The notes beneath the pieces are model-generated. The model ran no database searches. It was given only the letters and a program-made list of their open reading frames with translations, and had not been told where the DNA came from. The translations under genes were made by a program, and so were the position numbers. From Halorussus halobius (GTDB taxonomy: Archaea > Halobacteriota > Halobacteria > Halobacteriales > Haladaptataceae), in contig NZ_SBIU01000003.1 of the NCBI RefSeq assembly GCF_004765805.1, positions 682,001-746,000 of the forward strand: a stretch of 64,000 bases of DNA, given 5' to 3'. This document shows, piece after piece, positions 18,561 to 26,624 of this stretch (its first letter is position 1; every line of letters begins with the position of its first letter).

Positions 18561-19760
18561 ATGCCCGCGAGTCGCGACGATTCGCCGTCGGTGCTGGTGC
18601 CCACGGGCGTCGCGCCCTACAGCTACCCCTGTCTGCGGTCGCTCGCCCGCAGGGGCGTCCACACCGTCGCCGCCTCCGAGCGCGACCACGTCCCCGTGTT
18701 CGCCTCGCGGTTCTGCGACGAGACCGCCCGCCTCCCCTCGCCCGAGGAGAATCTGGTGGCGTACGCCGAGGCGCTGCTCGACCTCGCCGGACGCGAGGAC
18801 GTCCGGACCGTGATTCCGATTCGCGAGCACGACGCCTACGTCCTGTCGAAGCATCGCGAGGCGTTCGCCGACCGCGTTTCGCTCGAAGTACCCGACAGCG
18901 AAACACTGGCGCGGGTCCACGACCGGGTGGAACTCGCGGCGGCGGCCGAGGCGGCGGGCGTCCCGGTCCCCGAGACCCGCACCCTCGACGCTGTCGACGA
19001 CTGGGACGACGACTACGTAATCAAGTCCCGGTACAACCTGCTGGCCGACGCGTACGTCGACTCGTACTCGGCGAGCGAGGCCGAGGAGGTCGGCACCGTC
19101 GTCCACACTGGGCCGGGCGAGGAACCCGACCGCGAGGAACTCGTGGCCGAGATGAACCACGTCCCCGTGGTTCAGGAGTTCGTCCCCTACAGCGACGAGT
19201 ACATGTTCGCCGCGCTGTACGACCACGGCGAGCCGGTCGCCACGTTCCAGCACGAACAGATACGGGGCAACTCCTACACCGGCGGCGGCGGGGTCTACCG
19301 CGAGTCGACCTACGACCCGGAGCTCGAACGCGTCGCCCGCGACCTGCTCGCGGAACTCGACTGGCACGGGCTGGCGTGCATCGAGTACATGGAGCACGCC
19401 GAGACCGGCGAGTTCGTCCTGACCGAGATCAACCCTCGGATGTGGCAGTCGCTGCCCTCGACCGTGCAGGCGGGCGCGGACTTCCCGTACCACTACTGGC
19501 TCCAGTCGCAGGGTCGGGCCGACGAGATAGAGCCCGACTTCGAACTCGGCGTGGGCAGCCACCTGCTGTACGGCGAACTGGGCTACCTCGCCAGCGTGCT
19601 CCGGGACGAGTCGCCGCTGGTCGAGCGCCCGACCCTGCGTGAGACCGCGTGGGAAATCGCCGAGTCGACCTACCGACAGCCCCGATTCGACTTCCTCCGG
19701 CTCGACGACCCTCGGCCGTTCGTCCACGGCGTCCTCCGAACGCTGCGGACCGACCGGTGA
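18561..19760 (+). CDS. ATP-grasp carboxylate-amine ligase family protein
   Basis: 399 residues. N-terminal Rossmann-like domain (SVLVPTGVAPYSYPCLRSLA), then the ATP-grasp fold: PETRTLDAVDDW with VIKSRYN as a nucleotide-contact strand, EFVPYSDEYMFAALY, a glycine loop (GNSYTGGGGVYR) and metal-binding acids in FVLTEINPRMWQSLP. Joins a carboxylate to an amine using ATP. The substrate is unknown; relatives act in cell-surface or cofactor modification. Stand-alone gene ending 26 bp before the broken toxin gene. Confidence 0.85.
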   Translation: MPASRDDSPSVLVPTGVAPYSYPCLRSLARRGVHTVAASERDHVPVFASRFCDETARLPSPEENLVAYAEALLDLAGREDVRTVIPIREHDAYVLSKHREAFADRVSLEVPDSETLARVHDRVELAAAAEAAGVPVPETRTLDAVDDWDDDYVIKSRYNLLADAYVDSYSASEAEEVGTVVHTGPGEEPDREELVAEMNHVPVVQEFVPYSDEYMFAALYDHGEPVATFQHEQIRGNSYTGGGGVYRESTYDPELERVARDLLAELDWHGLACIEYMEHAETGEFVLTEINPRMWQSLPSTVQAGADFPYHYWLQSQGRADEIEPDFELGVGSHLLYGELGYLASVLRDESPLVERPTLRETAWEIAESTYRQPRFDFLRLDDPRPFVHGVLRTLRTDR

Positions 19761-19786
19761 CGGAACTGGTGCGATATCTCCGTGGT

Positions 19787-20398
19787 TCAGGCGAGCAGGT
19801 CGTCCGAGAGATAGTCCGAGCAGTCGACTGGGACGGCTTTCCACGCGGCCTGAATTGCTTGATACCCCGTCCATCCCTCGCCGCGAAGCAAATCATCACA
19901 TGCTTGACAGAACTCCGCGACCGTACATTCGCCCTCGTCGAGTAGCAGATACAGCAGAAAGGTGGGCGCGACCGCTCTCCCGCTCGTCTCCGCCGCCTCG
20001 TCGAACACTCGGTATATCGACCGACGCCCGTGTGAATCCATCAGGATTGCGAACCGATACAGTTCGGTCTCCCGTTCGACCTCGGTCCGAACCGACTGCT
20101 CCCCGGCGTCCTCGCCGTGCGGTCGCGGGACGCACGGAACCGCCGTAAACGCCTCGTTTTCGTCGTCCTCGAACGGTTCGAGTGCCGTCTCGCTTCCGTC
20201 GTGGAGCCACCGCTCTCTCGTGCCCTCGGGCGCTTATTCGGACGTCTCCCGAACGTGGCGTTCGAGTTCGTGATAGCAGACGTTCGTCGTCGTCAGCCGC
20301 AGATGCCCCGTAATTCGAGGCCAGAGACTCGTGTTCGCCACGGCTATCAGCGCGTCGGTATCCGCGATAATTGGGTGGCGGGACTCGTCGTCGACCAT
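19787..20398 (-). pseudogene. PIN-domain-like toxin with premature stop
   Basis: Full frame would encode 203 residues. The N-terminal part reads MVDDESRHPIIADTDALIAV with Asp13/Asp15, then TTTNVCYHELERH (Glu44), as in PIN-type RNases. Codon 55 is TAA (20234-20236), where the surrounding ETSE-x-APEGTRERW continues smoothly in the same frame, so a single base change of a tyrosine codon is the simplest cause. The rest (APTFLLYLLLDEGE, LLRGEGWTGYQAIQAAW) is intact. An inner ATG at 20041 could restart only the last 84 residues, without the active site. Starts 2 bp after the antitoxin stop. Confidence 0.75.
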
Positions 20399-20400
20399 CC

Positions 20401-20709
20401 CTACCGCTGGAAAACGTCCGTCCTATCGAGTTCCGAAGCGTCCTCGAACGCCTCGCGCTCGCGCTCGATTTCTTCCAAGGCGTCACCCAGTAGTATCTCC
20501 GCAACCTCGTCCGAGAGTTCTCCCTGCTCGTACCGCTGGTGGAGAGTGGCCTTCTCCTCGTCCGAGAGCGTCTCCCGAAGCTTTTCGGCAAGTCCTCGTC
20601 GAGCGAGCTCGCTGACGTTGATGCCTCCGAGACGAAGTTGGTCGACGACGTGCGTCGCCTCCTTTTCGGCCGCTCCCCGGAACTGAATCTTGTCGTTGGG
20701 AGTCGCCAT
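20401..20709 (-). CDS. Antitoxin-like protein of the PIN module
   Basis: 102 residues from MATPNDKIQFRG (a longer start at 20739 is possible). NVSELARRGLAEKLRETLSD resembles a ribbon-helix-helix-like or helical DNA-binding part, followed by a charged helical tail (EEIEREREAFEDASEL) of the kind that wraps PIN toxins. Two bases separate it from the toxin frame. Intact, unlike its partner, so it may remain as an antidote against related toxins or as a regulator. Assignment by arrangement and sequence character. Confidence 0.7.
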   Translation of the reverse strand: MATPNDKIQFRGAAEKEATHVVDQLRLGGINVSELARRGLAEKLRETLSDEEKATLHQRYEQGELSDEVAEILLGDALEEIEREREAFEDASELDRTDVFQR

Positions 20710-20832
20710 CTCGGCGTTAGATTCGGCCCGCGCCGACATAACTGTTGTGACGTGCCATCCGTGTCATCACAGACGTTCACGTTGGAGCGCTCTGATTTCG
20801 CAGGGAGTCCGCAAACGTGCGTGACCACCGGA

Positions 20833-21699
20833 CTACGGTGTGGCGTCCGCGACGAGTTCCGCGAGGTCCGCCCGAACCGCCTCGTCGACTTCCCGGTGGG
20901 GCGACCGGGCGTACCCCGCCGGTGCGCCGCGCTCGCGCATCGCGGCCTTCGCGCCCGGCACGCCGTGGGTCGCGGTGACTGCGCGATTTAGCTCGACCAG
21001 TTCGGCGTTGAGCCGTCGGGCCTGCTCGTCGTTGCCCGCCCGGTGGAGTCGGTAGATTTCGCTGGCGCGCTCGGGCGCGACGTTCGCCAGTCCCAGAATC
21101 CCGCCGTCCGCGCCCGCGTCGAGGGCGTGAGCGTAGACGCTGCCGCTGCCGACCAGCAGGTCGAAGTCGGCGTCGGCGGTCAGTCGGCGCTCGCGCTGGA
21201 ACGCGTCGAGGTCGCCGCTCGAATCCTTCATCCCCGCGACGTTGTCGTGGCTCGCGAGCCGGCCCACCACCTCGGGCGAGAGTGTGACGTCGGTGTAGGC
21301 GGGCACGCTGTAGAGGTAGACGGGAATCGGGCTCTCGTCGGCCACCTCGCGGTAGTAGGCGTCCAGCGCCTCGTCGCCGTGGTCGTAGTAGAACGGCGTG
21401 ACCACCAGCGCGGCGTCCGCGCCGGCCTCGGCCGCGAGGTCGGTCTGGCGGAGCGTCTCGCGCAGGCCGGGGTGGCCGGTGCCGGCCAGCACCGGCACGT
21501 CGGCCGCGTCGGCGACTATCTCGACCACGCGGGCGCGCTCCTCGACGTCCATGAGTTCGGCCTCGCTGTTCGACCCGCACGGCACGAGGAAGTCGACGCC
21601 GCCGTCCTCGACCCACGCGACCAGTTCGGCGAGCGCGTCGGCGTCGAGGTCCCCGTCCCGGTCGAAGGGCGTGACCAGCGGCACGCCGGTTCCGTTCAT
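20833..21699 (-). CDS. Dihydrodipicolinate synthase (DapA)/N-acetylneuraminate lyase family protein
   Basis: 288 residues forming a TIM barrel. Begins GTGVPLVTPFDRDG; CGSNSEAELMDVEER replaces the usual GTTGE loop; Tyr in PIPVYLYSVPA and the Schiff-base lysine in NVAGMKDSSGD are present. Family members make C-C bonds with pyruvate (DapA, KDG aldolase, sialate lyase). The unusual Ser-Asn-Ser in the pyruvate loop hints at a non-DapA substrate. Alone on its strand; no lysine-pathway neighbours. Confidence 0.85.
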   Translation of the reverse strand: MNGTGVPLVTPFDRDGDLDADALAELVAWVEDGGVDFLVPCGSNSEAELMDVEERARVVEIVADAADVPVLAGTGHPGLRETLRQTDLAAEAGADAALVVTPFYYDHGDEALDAYYREVADESPIPVYLYSVPAYTDVTLSPEVVGRLASHDNVAGMKDSSGDLDAFQRERRLTADADFDLLVGSGSVYAHALDAGADGGILGLANVAPERASEIYRLHRAGNDEQARRLNAELVELNRAVTATHGVPGAKAAMRERGAPAGYARSPHREVDEAVRADLAELVADATP

Positions 21700-22350
21700 G
21701 TCCTACGCCTCGGCTCCGGCGCTCTTGAATGTGTGCGAGTCGGCAACCGCCGGTTGCGGTCGACCGCTCCGGTCGCACGACCGATTGCGGTCGCACGGCC
21801 GCCCGCGTCTGACGGGTTTTTAAGTGGCCGCCGTACGGAAGCCCGACCGGGCGCGCGAGGCCTCTCTTCCCCATCCTCCCCACACTGCGCGCCCGGCACA
21901 CCACACTCCCCTCTCGCCTGGCTCCGGTTGCGTTCGCGTCCGCTCGTCGGCCGTCCGCTCGCTCCGCCCGCCGGTCCCCGCTCCGGGGTCGATCGCCCCG
22001 GACTCCCTCTTCGTCCCCGTCTCGGACGACGCGCGACCCGAACGGAAGTCGCTGCGGTAACTCCGGCTTACGGCCCGCACAGGTCGCGTCTGGTCCACAC
22101 CCAATCGGTGCCTACGGCCGCGCAAGCCGGCGCATAACAAAGTCCGAATCCGCAGTAGCAGTCGACGCGCCCGACGGCTTGGGCGCACGCGTGCAGCAGT
22201 CTCCCGGTCGGCGTCCCGACGATGCCGGAGGCCCTGGCGGCGGGCTGGCCTCCCGCCACAGTGTCACCAACCCTCCCGCGAAAGTTCTCGTCTCGGGGTG
22301 CCAGCCGCGACCCCGCGCTGCCGCCTGCCCTCCCGTTTTCGTGGTCGGTC
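21700..22350. other. 651-bp gap with structured, pyrimidine-rich DNA; possible ncRNA
   Basis: No convincing protein gene. A TATA-like GTTTTTAAGT (21815-21824, plus strand) precedes a perfect 10-bp inverted repeat, CCGGGCGCGC at 21847-21856 and GCGCGCCCGG at 21887-21896, with a 30-nt C/T-rich loop. A second hairpin, CCGGGG-N7-CCCCGG, lies at 21983-22001. Farther right are G/C-rich inverted repeats near 22215-22258. A small minus-strand frame (22068-22259) is cysteine-rich but has no family likeness. Could be a structured small RNA. Confidence 0.35.
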
Positions 22351-23025
22351 TTACGACGCCGAAGCGGCCGCGTCGCCCTGCAATCGCTGGCGGACCTCGG
22401 CCAGCGCCTCGCGCTCGGTGATGACCGCGAGCCGGTCGCCGGCCTCGACGGTCGCGTTCGGCAGCGGGATGGTCATGCGCTCGCGGCCGTGGCCGTGGGC
22501 GTAGACGCGGGCGTGCCGGGGAAGGTCGACGCCCCGGACCTGCTGGCCCACCACCGGCGACTCGTCGGAGACGACCACGGTGGCGAGCGCGAGTCGTTCG
22601 GTCAGGTCCGCGACGACGTTGAAGTCCCCGCCGAGCAACGCGGTCTTCGCGCCCGCCGCCCCCAGCCGCTCGGGGTAGACCACCTCGTCGACGTCGCCGG
22701 CGAACTTCCGGTAGATGTCCTCGCGGTAGTCGGCGTCGATGCGCAAGACGGTGCGCGCGCCGTGGTGTTTGCCGAGCATGCACGCCGCGAAGTTGACGTT
22801 GAGGTCGCCGGTCAGGCCGCCGACCGCGTCGGCGCTCCCTGGGTCGGTCCGTTCGAGCACCGACTCCGTGGCTCCGTCGCCCTCGACGACCTCGAATCCG
22901 TCCGCGCGGACGCGCTGGGCGGTCTCGGGGTCGTTCTCCACGAGCGTCACGTCGTGGCCCTCCTCCCGGAGGATGCGGGCGGTTCGGAAGCCCACCCGTC
23001 CGGCACCCACGATAACAAGTCGCAT
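22351..23025 (-). CDS. TrkA-type (RCK) potassium transport regulatory protein
   Basis: 224 residues: RCK N domain with MRLVIVGAGRVGFRTARIL (GxGxxG nucleotide-binding site) and acid at the end of strand two (VTLVENDP), then a C-terminal TrkA-C domain (about 140-215; RMTIPLPNATVEAGDRLAVI). Such proteins gate Trk/Ktr channels in response to NAD(H), ATP or c-di-AMP. No TrkH partner lies in the window, so it must act on a transporter elsewhere. Confidence 0.9.
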   Translation of the reverse strand: MRLVIVGAGRVGFRTARILREEGHDVTLVENDPETAQRVRADGFEVVEGDGATESVLERTDPGSADAVGGLTGDLNVNFAACMLGKHHGARTVLRIDADYREDIYRKFAGDVDEVVYPERLGAAGAKTALLGGDFNVVADLTERLALATVVVSDESPVVGQQVRGVDLPRHARVYAHGHGRERMTIPLPNATVEAGDRLAVITEREALAEVRQRLQGDAAASAS

Positions 23026-23084
23026 GGATACGGGTAGGGCGACCGCGACCAAAAGCGTTCGCGCCGAGACTGCGGCCCGGGGAG

Positions 23085-23444
23085 TCAGCGCGAGACCCGT
23101 CCGCCGAGCAGGTCCGACACCGTCTCGCGGAGCACGTCCGTCTCGCCGATGGGTTTCGTGAGATACGCGTCGCAGTCGAGGTCGGCGGAGGGGTCGCTCG
23201 CCGAAACGATGGCGACGCTGCAGTCGTGATTGCGCTGCCGTATCTCGTCGAGGACGTCGCCACCCGACCCGTCGGGCAGGTGCCGGTCCAGCAGGACCAC
23301 GTCGACCGTCGGCGTGAGCGATTCCCGGGCCTCTTCGACCGTGTACGCGGTCCGAACGTCGTAATCGGTCGCGAGCGCTCGCGCGAACCCGTCCGCGAGC
23401 GGCCGGTTGTCGTCGACCACGAGCACTGTATCTGTGTCTGTCAT
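23085..23444 (-). CDS. Stand-alone response regulator receiver
   Basis: 119 residues, one receiver domain: acidic pair Asp11/Asp12 (LVVDDNRPLA), phosphoacceptor Asp53 (VVLLDRHLPDGSGGDVL), switch Ser in AIVSASDP and Lys in YLTKPIGE. No output domain. It resembles the receiver of HalX-type regulators cut short. Probably relays from an orphan histidine kinase elsewhere. Located between the RCK gene and a UspA gene, all on the minus strand. Confidence 0.9.
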   Translation of the reverse strand: MTDTDTVLVVDDNRPLADGFARALATDYDVRTAYTVEEARESLTPTVDVVLLDRHLPDGSGGDVLDEIRQRNHDCSVAIVSASDPSADLDCDAYLTKPIGETDVLRETVSDLLGGRVSR

Positions 23445-23598
23445 TTGAATGGTTGAGGGCCCGTCGACCCACCGAACGTAGACGCCCCGGCGTTAACCAT
23501 CGAGCGTTCGTTGCGGACCGTTGTAGTTCGTTCCAGTGGGCGGAACGGACGTTCCGTACCGGACTCGGCCGGACGGCCCGCGCCAGAGTTCGCGCGAG

Positions 23599-24057
23599 TC
23601 ACGCGGTCGACGCGGCCGCCGGGACGGGTCGCCGAACGATGAACACGTCGAAGGCGTCGTCGGACGCGACCGAAGTGCCGACGCTGTGTATCGAAGACAC
23701 CAGACTCCCCGCGTTGTCGCTCCCGATCACCACGAGCGAGGCGTCGACCTCCTGTCCGACGTCGCGAATCTTTCGGGCGATGGTGCCCGCCGAGGCGTGT
23801 CGACCGACGAACTGGTGGCGGAATCCGGCTGCCGGTGCTAGCTCGGCGACCTCTCGGCCGAGCTGGTCGACGGCGCTGTGCCTGTCGTACTCCTCGTCCG
23901 GACCTATCCAACCGTGCTCTCGGGCGTACGCCGCGTTCGCCGTGGGAACGATAGACACTGCCAACACGCGCTCGTCGAAGACGTCACGGAGTTCGGTCGC
24001 ACGCACGAGCGCCGACTTCGCGAGCGACGACCCGTCGAACGGAACGAGTATCGACAT
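23599..24057 (-). CDS. Universal stress protein UspA family
   Basis: 152 residues; starts MSILVPFDGSSLAKSAL, with the ATP-binding region near the end (LVVIGSDNAGSLVSSIHSVG) diverged from the usual GxxGxxxxxxGS. A Rossmann-like nucleotide-binding dimer is expected. The altered loop may mean it binds no ATP. Divergent from a second UspA gene across a 178-bp gap. Confidence 0.85.
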   Translation of the reverse strand: MSILVPFDGSSLAKSALVRATELRDVFDERVLAVSIVPTANAAYAREHGWIGPDEEYDRHSAVDQLGREVAELAPAAGFRHQFVGRHASAGTIARKIRDVGQEVDASLVVIGSDNAGSLVSSIHSVGTSVASDDAFDVFIVRRPVPAAASTA

Positions 24058-24235
24058 GGCTTACTGTTCGTACGTTTGGGCCCGGTAGACCTTCTCCTTT
24101 CCCATACGCTCTTTGCAGTGACGGCGACGGTACAATCCGTATCACTGTTACGGAGCGTCGATTCGCCGAACCGTTCCCGCGACGCGAAAACCGCGACGTT
24201 CTTATTTCCGCCCCGGATAGGAACGGCCGAACGTA

Positions 24236-24673
24236 ATGTACGACACGGTGTTGCTCCCCACCGACGGAAGCGAGTCCACAGAGACCGTCGTCGAACACGC
24301 GCGGGACGTCGCGGCCAGACGCGGGGCCGACGTCCACGTCCTGTACGTGATCGACGACCGGGCGTTCCTGACGATGGACGACGACCGGGCGGCCGAAGCG
24401 ACCGACGAACTCCGCGAGGAGGGCGAGCGCGCGACCGCCGAGGTCGCGGCCGCTTTCGAGGCCGAGGACCTCGAGGTGACGGCCGCCATCCGACGGGGCG
24501 ACCCCGGCGACGAGATTCTCGCGACGGTCGACGACCGGGACGCCGACCTCGTGGTGATGGGATCGCACGGCGCGGACCCCACGCGCAACCTGCTCGGCAG
24601 CGTCTCCCAGAAGGTCGTCACCGAGGCCTCGATTCCGGTGTTGACCGTGGACGTCTCCGGCGAGAACGCGTAA
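24236..24673 (+). CDS. Universal stress protein UspA family
   Basis: 145 residues; MYDTVLLPTDGSEST opening, a metal/ATP-contact Asp, and LVVMGSHGADPTRNLLGSVS at the C-terminal end, the ATP loop with one Gly changed. Unlike its neighbour on the minus strand, the loop is nearly canonical. TATA-like TTCTTATTTC lies about 30 bp before the ATG, so it is probably leaderless. Role in stress endurance is inferred from the family. Confidence 0.9.
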   Translation: MYDTVLLPTDGSESTETVVEHARDVAARRGADVHVLYVIDDRAFLTMDDDRAAEATDELREEGERATAEVAAAFEAEDLEVTAAIRRGDPGDEILATVDDRDADLVVMGSHGADPTRNLLGSVSQKVVTEASIPVLTVDVSGENA

Positions 24674-24719
24674 CCGGTGACTGTCGGTCCTTCACCGACA
24701 CCGGGGAGTCCCGCCGGGA

Positions 24720-24992
24720 CTACGCCGGCCGCCAGATAGCTGTCAGCACGGCCTCGTCGCCGTCGACGGTCTCGAAGGCGTATCCCCTGTCGTCGAGTTT
24801 CGGGTAGAGGTGCTGTGGCGCGCGGTCGTTGACCTGCACGAGGACCGCGTCGTCGTCGAGGTCCGGCAGCGTCTCCAGCGTCTCCCGCAGGGGATTCGGC
24901 GGCCCGAGGTCCCGCACGTCGAGCACCTCTCGCGGTCGGTCGTCCGGTGCGTCCGTCTCGCGTATCGCCCGTTCGACGGCGTCGACTTGCAT
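24720..24992 (-). CDS. DUF2249 protein (TusA-like fold)
   Basis: 90 residues. VLDVRDLGPPNPLRETLETL, then AVLVQVNDRAPQHLYPKLDDRG and a final hydrophobic strand make the DUF2249 fold, related to the sulfur carrier TusA but without its catalytic cysteine. In haloarchaea such genes often lie near denitrification or other anaerobic respiration genes. Divergent from an HTH_10 regulator, with CGAA-N4-TTCG-type sites between them. Confidence 0.85.
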   Translation of the reverse strand: MQVDAVERAIRETDAPDDRPREVLDVRDLGPPNPLRETLETLPDLDDDAVLVQVNDRAPQHLYPKLDDRGYAFETVDGDEAVLTAIWRPA

Positions 24993-24999
24993 ACGCGAC

Positions 25000-25079
25000 C
25001 GAACGCGCTCGGTCGGGACGGCGCTTCCGGCGAACGTGTTCGGGAATGCTTATCCGGACGCGGGTGCCGAACGTGTTCG
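25000..25079. promoter_or_regulatory. CGAA-N4-TTCG sites between DUF2249 and the HTH_10 regulator
   Basis: Two exact 12-bp copies of CGAACGTGTTCG occur at 25031-25042 and 25068-25079, one on each side of the TATA-like TGCTTATCC (25047-25055), and a one-mismatch copy CGAACGCGCTCG at 25000-25011 next to the DUF2249 start. CGAA-N4-TTCG is, as I recall, the inverted repeat reported in promoters of haloarchaeal anaerobic-respiration genes controlled by HTH_10 regulators such as NarO. Autoregulation by the adjacent regulator is inferred. Confidence 0.65.
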
Positions 25080-25080
25080 T

Positions 25081-25704
25081 ATGCCCACCGCAAAGCTACA
25101 GATCACACTCCCCGAGCAGGTGTGGATATATCAGATATCCTCGGAATACCCCGAGGCGGAGTTCCGGGTGCTGGCCGCGTTCCCAGCCGAGGGGACGGGC
25201 GTGGGGCTGCTGGAGATCACGGCCGAGGACCTGCCAGCGGTGGTGGGCGCGATGGACGACCGCGAGGACATCGTGCGCCTCGACCTCCAGCAGGCCTCCG
25301 AGGAGACCGCGCTGGTGGAGTTCGAGACCAGCGAACCGCTCCTGCTGTTCTCGGTCCGGGAGGCCGGCCTCCCGCTGGAACTCCCCTTTCCCATCCGGGA
25401 CGGCGTGGCCGAGGTCGAGGTCACGGCCTCCCGGGACCGGCTCTCGTCGTTCACGTCCCAACTGGAGGCGTTCGGAATGAGCTTCGACGTGGAGTACGTC
25501 CGCGAACTCGTCAACTCCGAGAGCCTGCTGACCGACCGCCAGCGCGAACTGCTCGGCGAGGCGGTCGAGGCGGGCTACTACGACACGCCCCGGGAGTGCT
25601 CGCTGACCGAACTGGCCGAGCAGGCCGGCGTGGCGAAGTCGACGGCGAGCGAGACGCTACACCGCGTCGAGGAGAAGATAATCAAGGAGTACGTGGAGGG
25701 GTAG
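25081..25704 (+). CDS. HTH_10 (bacterio-opsin activator-type) transcription regulator
   Basis: 207 residues. The N-terminal part (about 1-145) is the Bat/HTH_10 sensor-like region; the C-terminal helix-turn-helix spans about 155-207 with LTDRQRELLGEAVEAGYYDT and LAEQAGVAKSTASETLHRVE. The same C-terminal module is found in Bat, DmsR and NarO. Only one cysteine is present, so an NarO-like metal cluster is unlikely. The ATG directly follows the second CGAA-N4-TTCG site. Likely targets are itself and the divergent DUF2249 gene. Confidence 0.88.
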   Translation: MPTAKLQITLPEQVWIYQISSEYPEAEFRVLAAFPAEGTGVGLLEITAEDLPAVVGAMDDREDIVRLDLQQASEETALVEFETSEPLLLFSVREAGLPLELPFPIRDGVAEVEVTASRDRLSSFTSQLEAFGMSFDVEYVRELVNSESLLTDRQRELLGEAVEAGYYDTPRECSLTELAEQAGVAKSTASETLHRVEEKIIKEYVEG

Positions 25705-25785
25705 CTATCGTGGGTTTTTCCTCTACGACTTCGAGCATCAGGGTTTAACTTTATTAGATGAATAATAAAGGGAGGGTCGAACTAG

Positions 25786-26487
25786 TCACGCGTTGTTCGC
25801 GTAGGACAGCTCGAACCACGCGTTCTCTGCATAGATGAGTGTCAGAGTATCAGCCTCAGACTCTAACGTCCTATTGGATGGGACTCGGATGTTTCCTGTC
25901 TTATCCTCAATAGTTATCGTTTCCCCGTTTGTGCCGTGGATGATGAGCAGTTCTGTCTCTGTTTGCCCGCTAATTGAAGTTAGAGTGTCGGACGACTCTG
26001 ATTCGGTTGTGAGCTGAATCTGTGGAGCATCGGCTGTTATCGACCCGCTGGAAATCGTTTTCGTGACGGTCTGGCCGAAGTCAAGTTGGTCGGTGATGGA
26101 GACACTCCCTGCACTTACCGAATTGGCCTCGACCTGATCGACGTCGATTCCGTCGTGGTTCGACGCTTCCAGAAGCCCGTCGTCGTCGCTGTCGACCAGC
26201 GCACCGTCGCCGCCACCGATGCCCAGATCGACCCATCCGCTCCCGTTGTGGTAGTATATCGTCCCGAAGTCTTTCGCGAAGAACAGCCACCCCTTCGAAC
26301 CGAGGCCCTCCTTGTCCGCGTCGTCACCGATGAACGCGTCCCGAAACGCCATCAGCTCGTGAGCGGCGGCGCTTCCGGAGAACATTCCGATGCCGCTGGT
26401 TCCCGCCAGCGTCGCGCCGAGCGCGAGCAAGCCACGTCGACTGAGTCTCGATACGCCGTCTCGGTCTGCAGGACTCGTTTCGTCCAT
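25786..26487 (-). CDS. AT-richer Tat-exported protein with phage-fibre-like C-terminus
   Basis: 233 residues. SRRGLLALGATLAGTSGIGM is a twin-arginine signal. The mature part has ELMAFRDAFIGDDADKEGLG, then AKDFGTIYYHNGSGWVDLGI, an Asp-rich loop, repeated beta-strand segments (SVSAGSVSITDQLDF) and a C-terminal strand pair like those of haloviral fibre proteins (ETITIEDKTGNIRVPSNR, LTLIYAENAWFELSY). The codons are clearly less GC-rich than in neighbours, suggesting transfer. An AT-rich promoter (TTAAATATAAG on the minus strand, about 26525-26535) lies upstream. Likely an exposed surface or virus-derived protein; function unknown. Confidence 0.8.
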   Translation of the reverse strand: MDETSPADRDGVSRLSRRGLLALGATLAGTSGIGMFSGSAAAHELMAFRDAFIGDDADKEGLGSKGWLFFAKDFGTIYYHNGSGWVDLGIGGGDGALVDSDDDGLLEASNHDGIDVDQVEANSVSAGSVSITDQLDFGQTVTKTISSGSITADAPQIQLTTESESSDTLTSISGQTETELLIIHGTNGETITIEDKTGNIRVPSNRTLESEADTLTLIYAENAWFELSYANNA

Positions 26488-26624
26488 ACGGACAAGTGTA
26501 GAAACCAGCAAAATTCTAGCTTTCTTATATTTAATCATCCGATTGGCCTGCACGAAAAGGGGTCGGCTCGGAGGAGGAACGAAACGGAAGGCAGCGTGAG
26601 AGGAAAACGGGAAGAGAGCGTGAT

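Noticed and set aside
22068-22259. Cysteine-rich 63-codon minus-strand frame.
   Set aside because: The cysteines do not form a known motif, and it lies in a gap with strong GC hairpins; no promoter precedes it.
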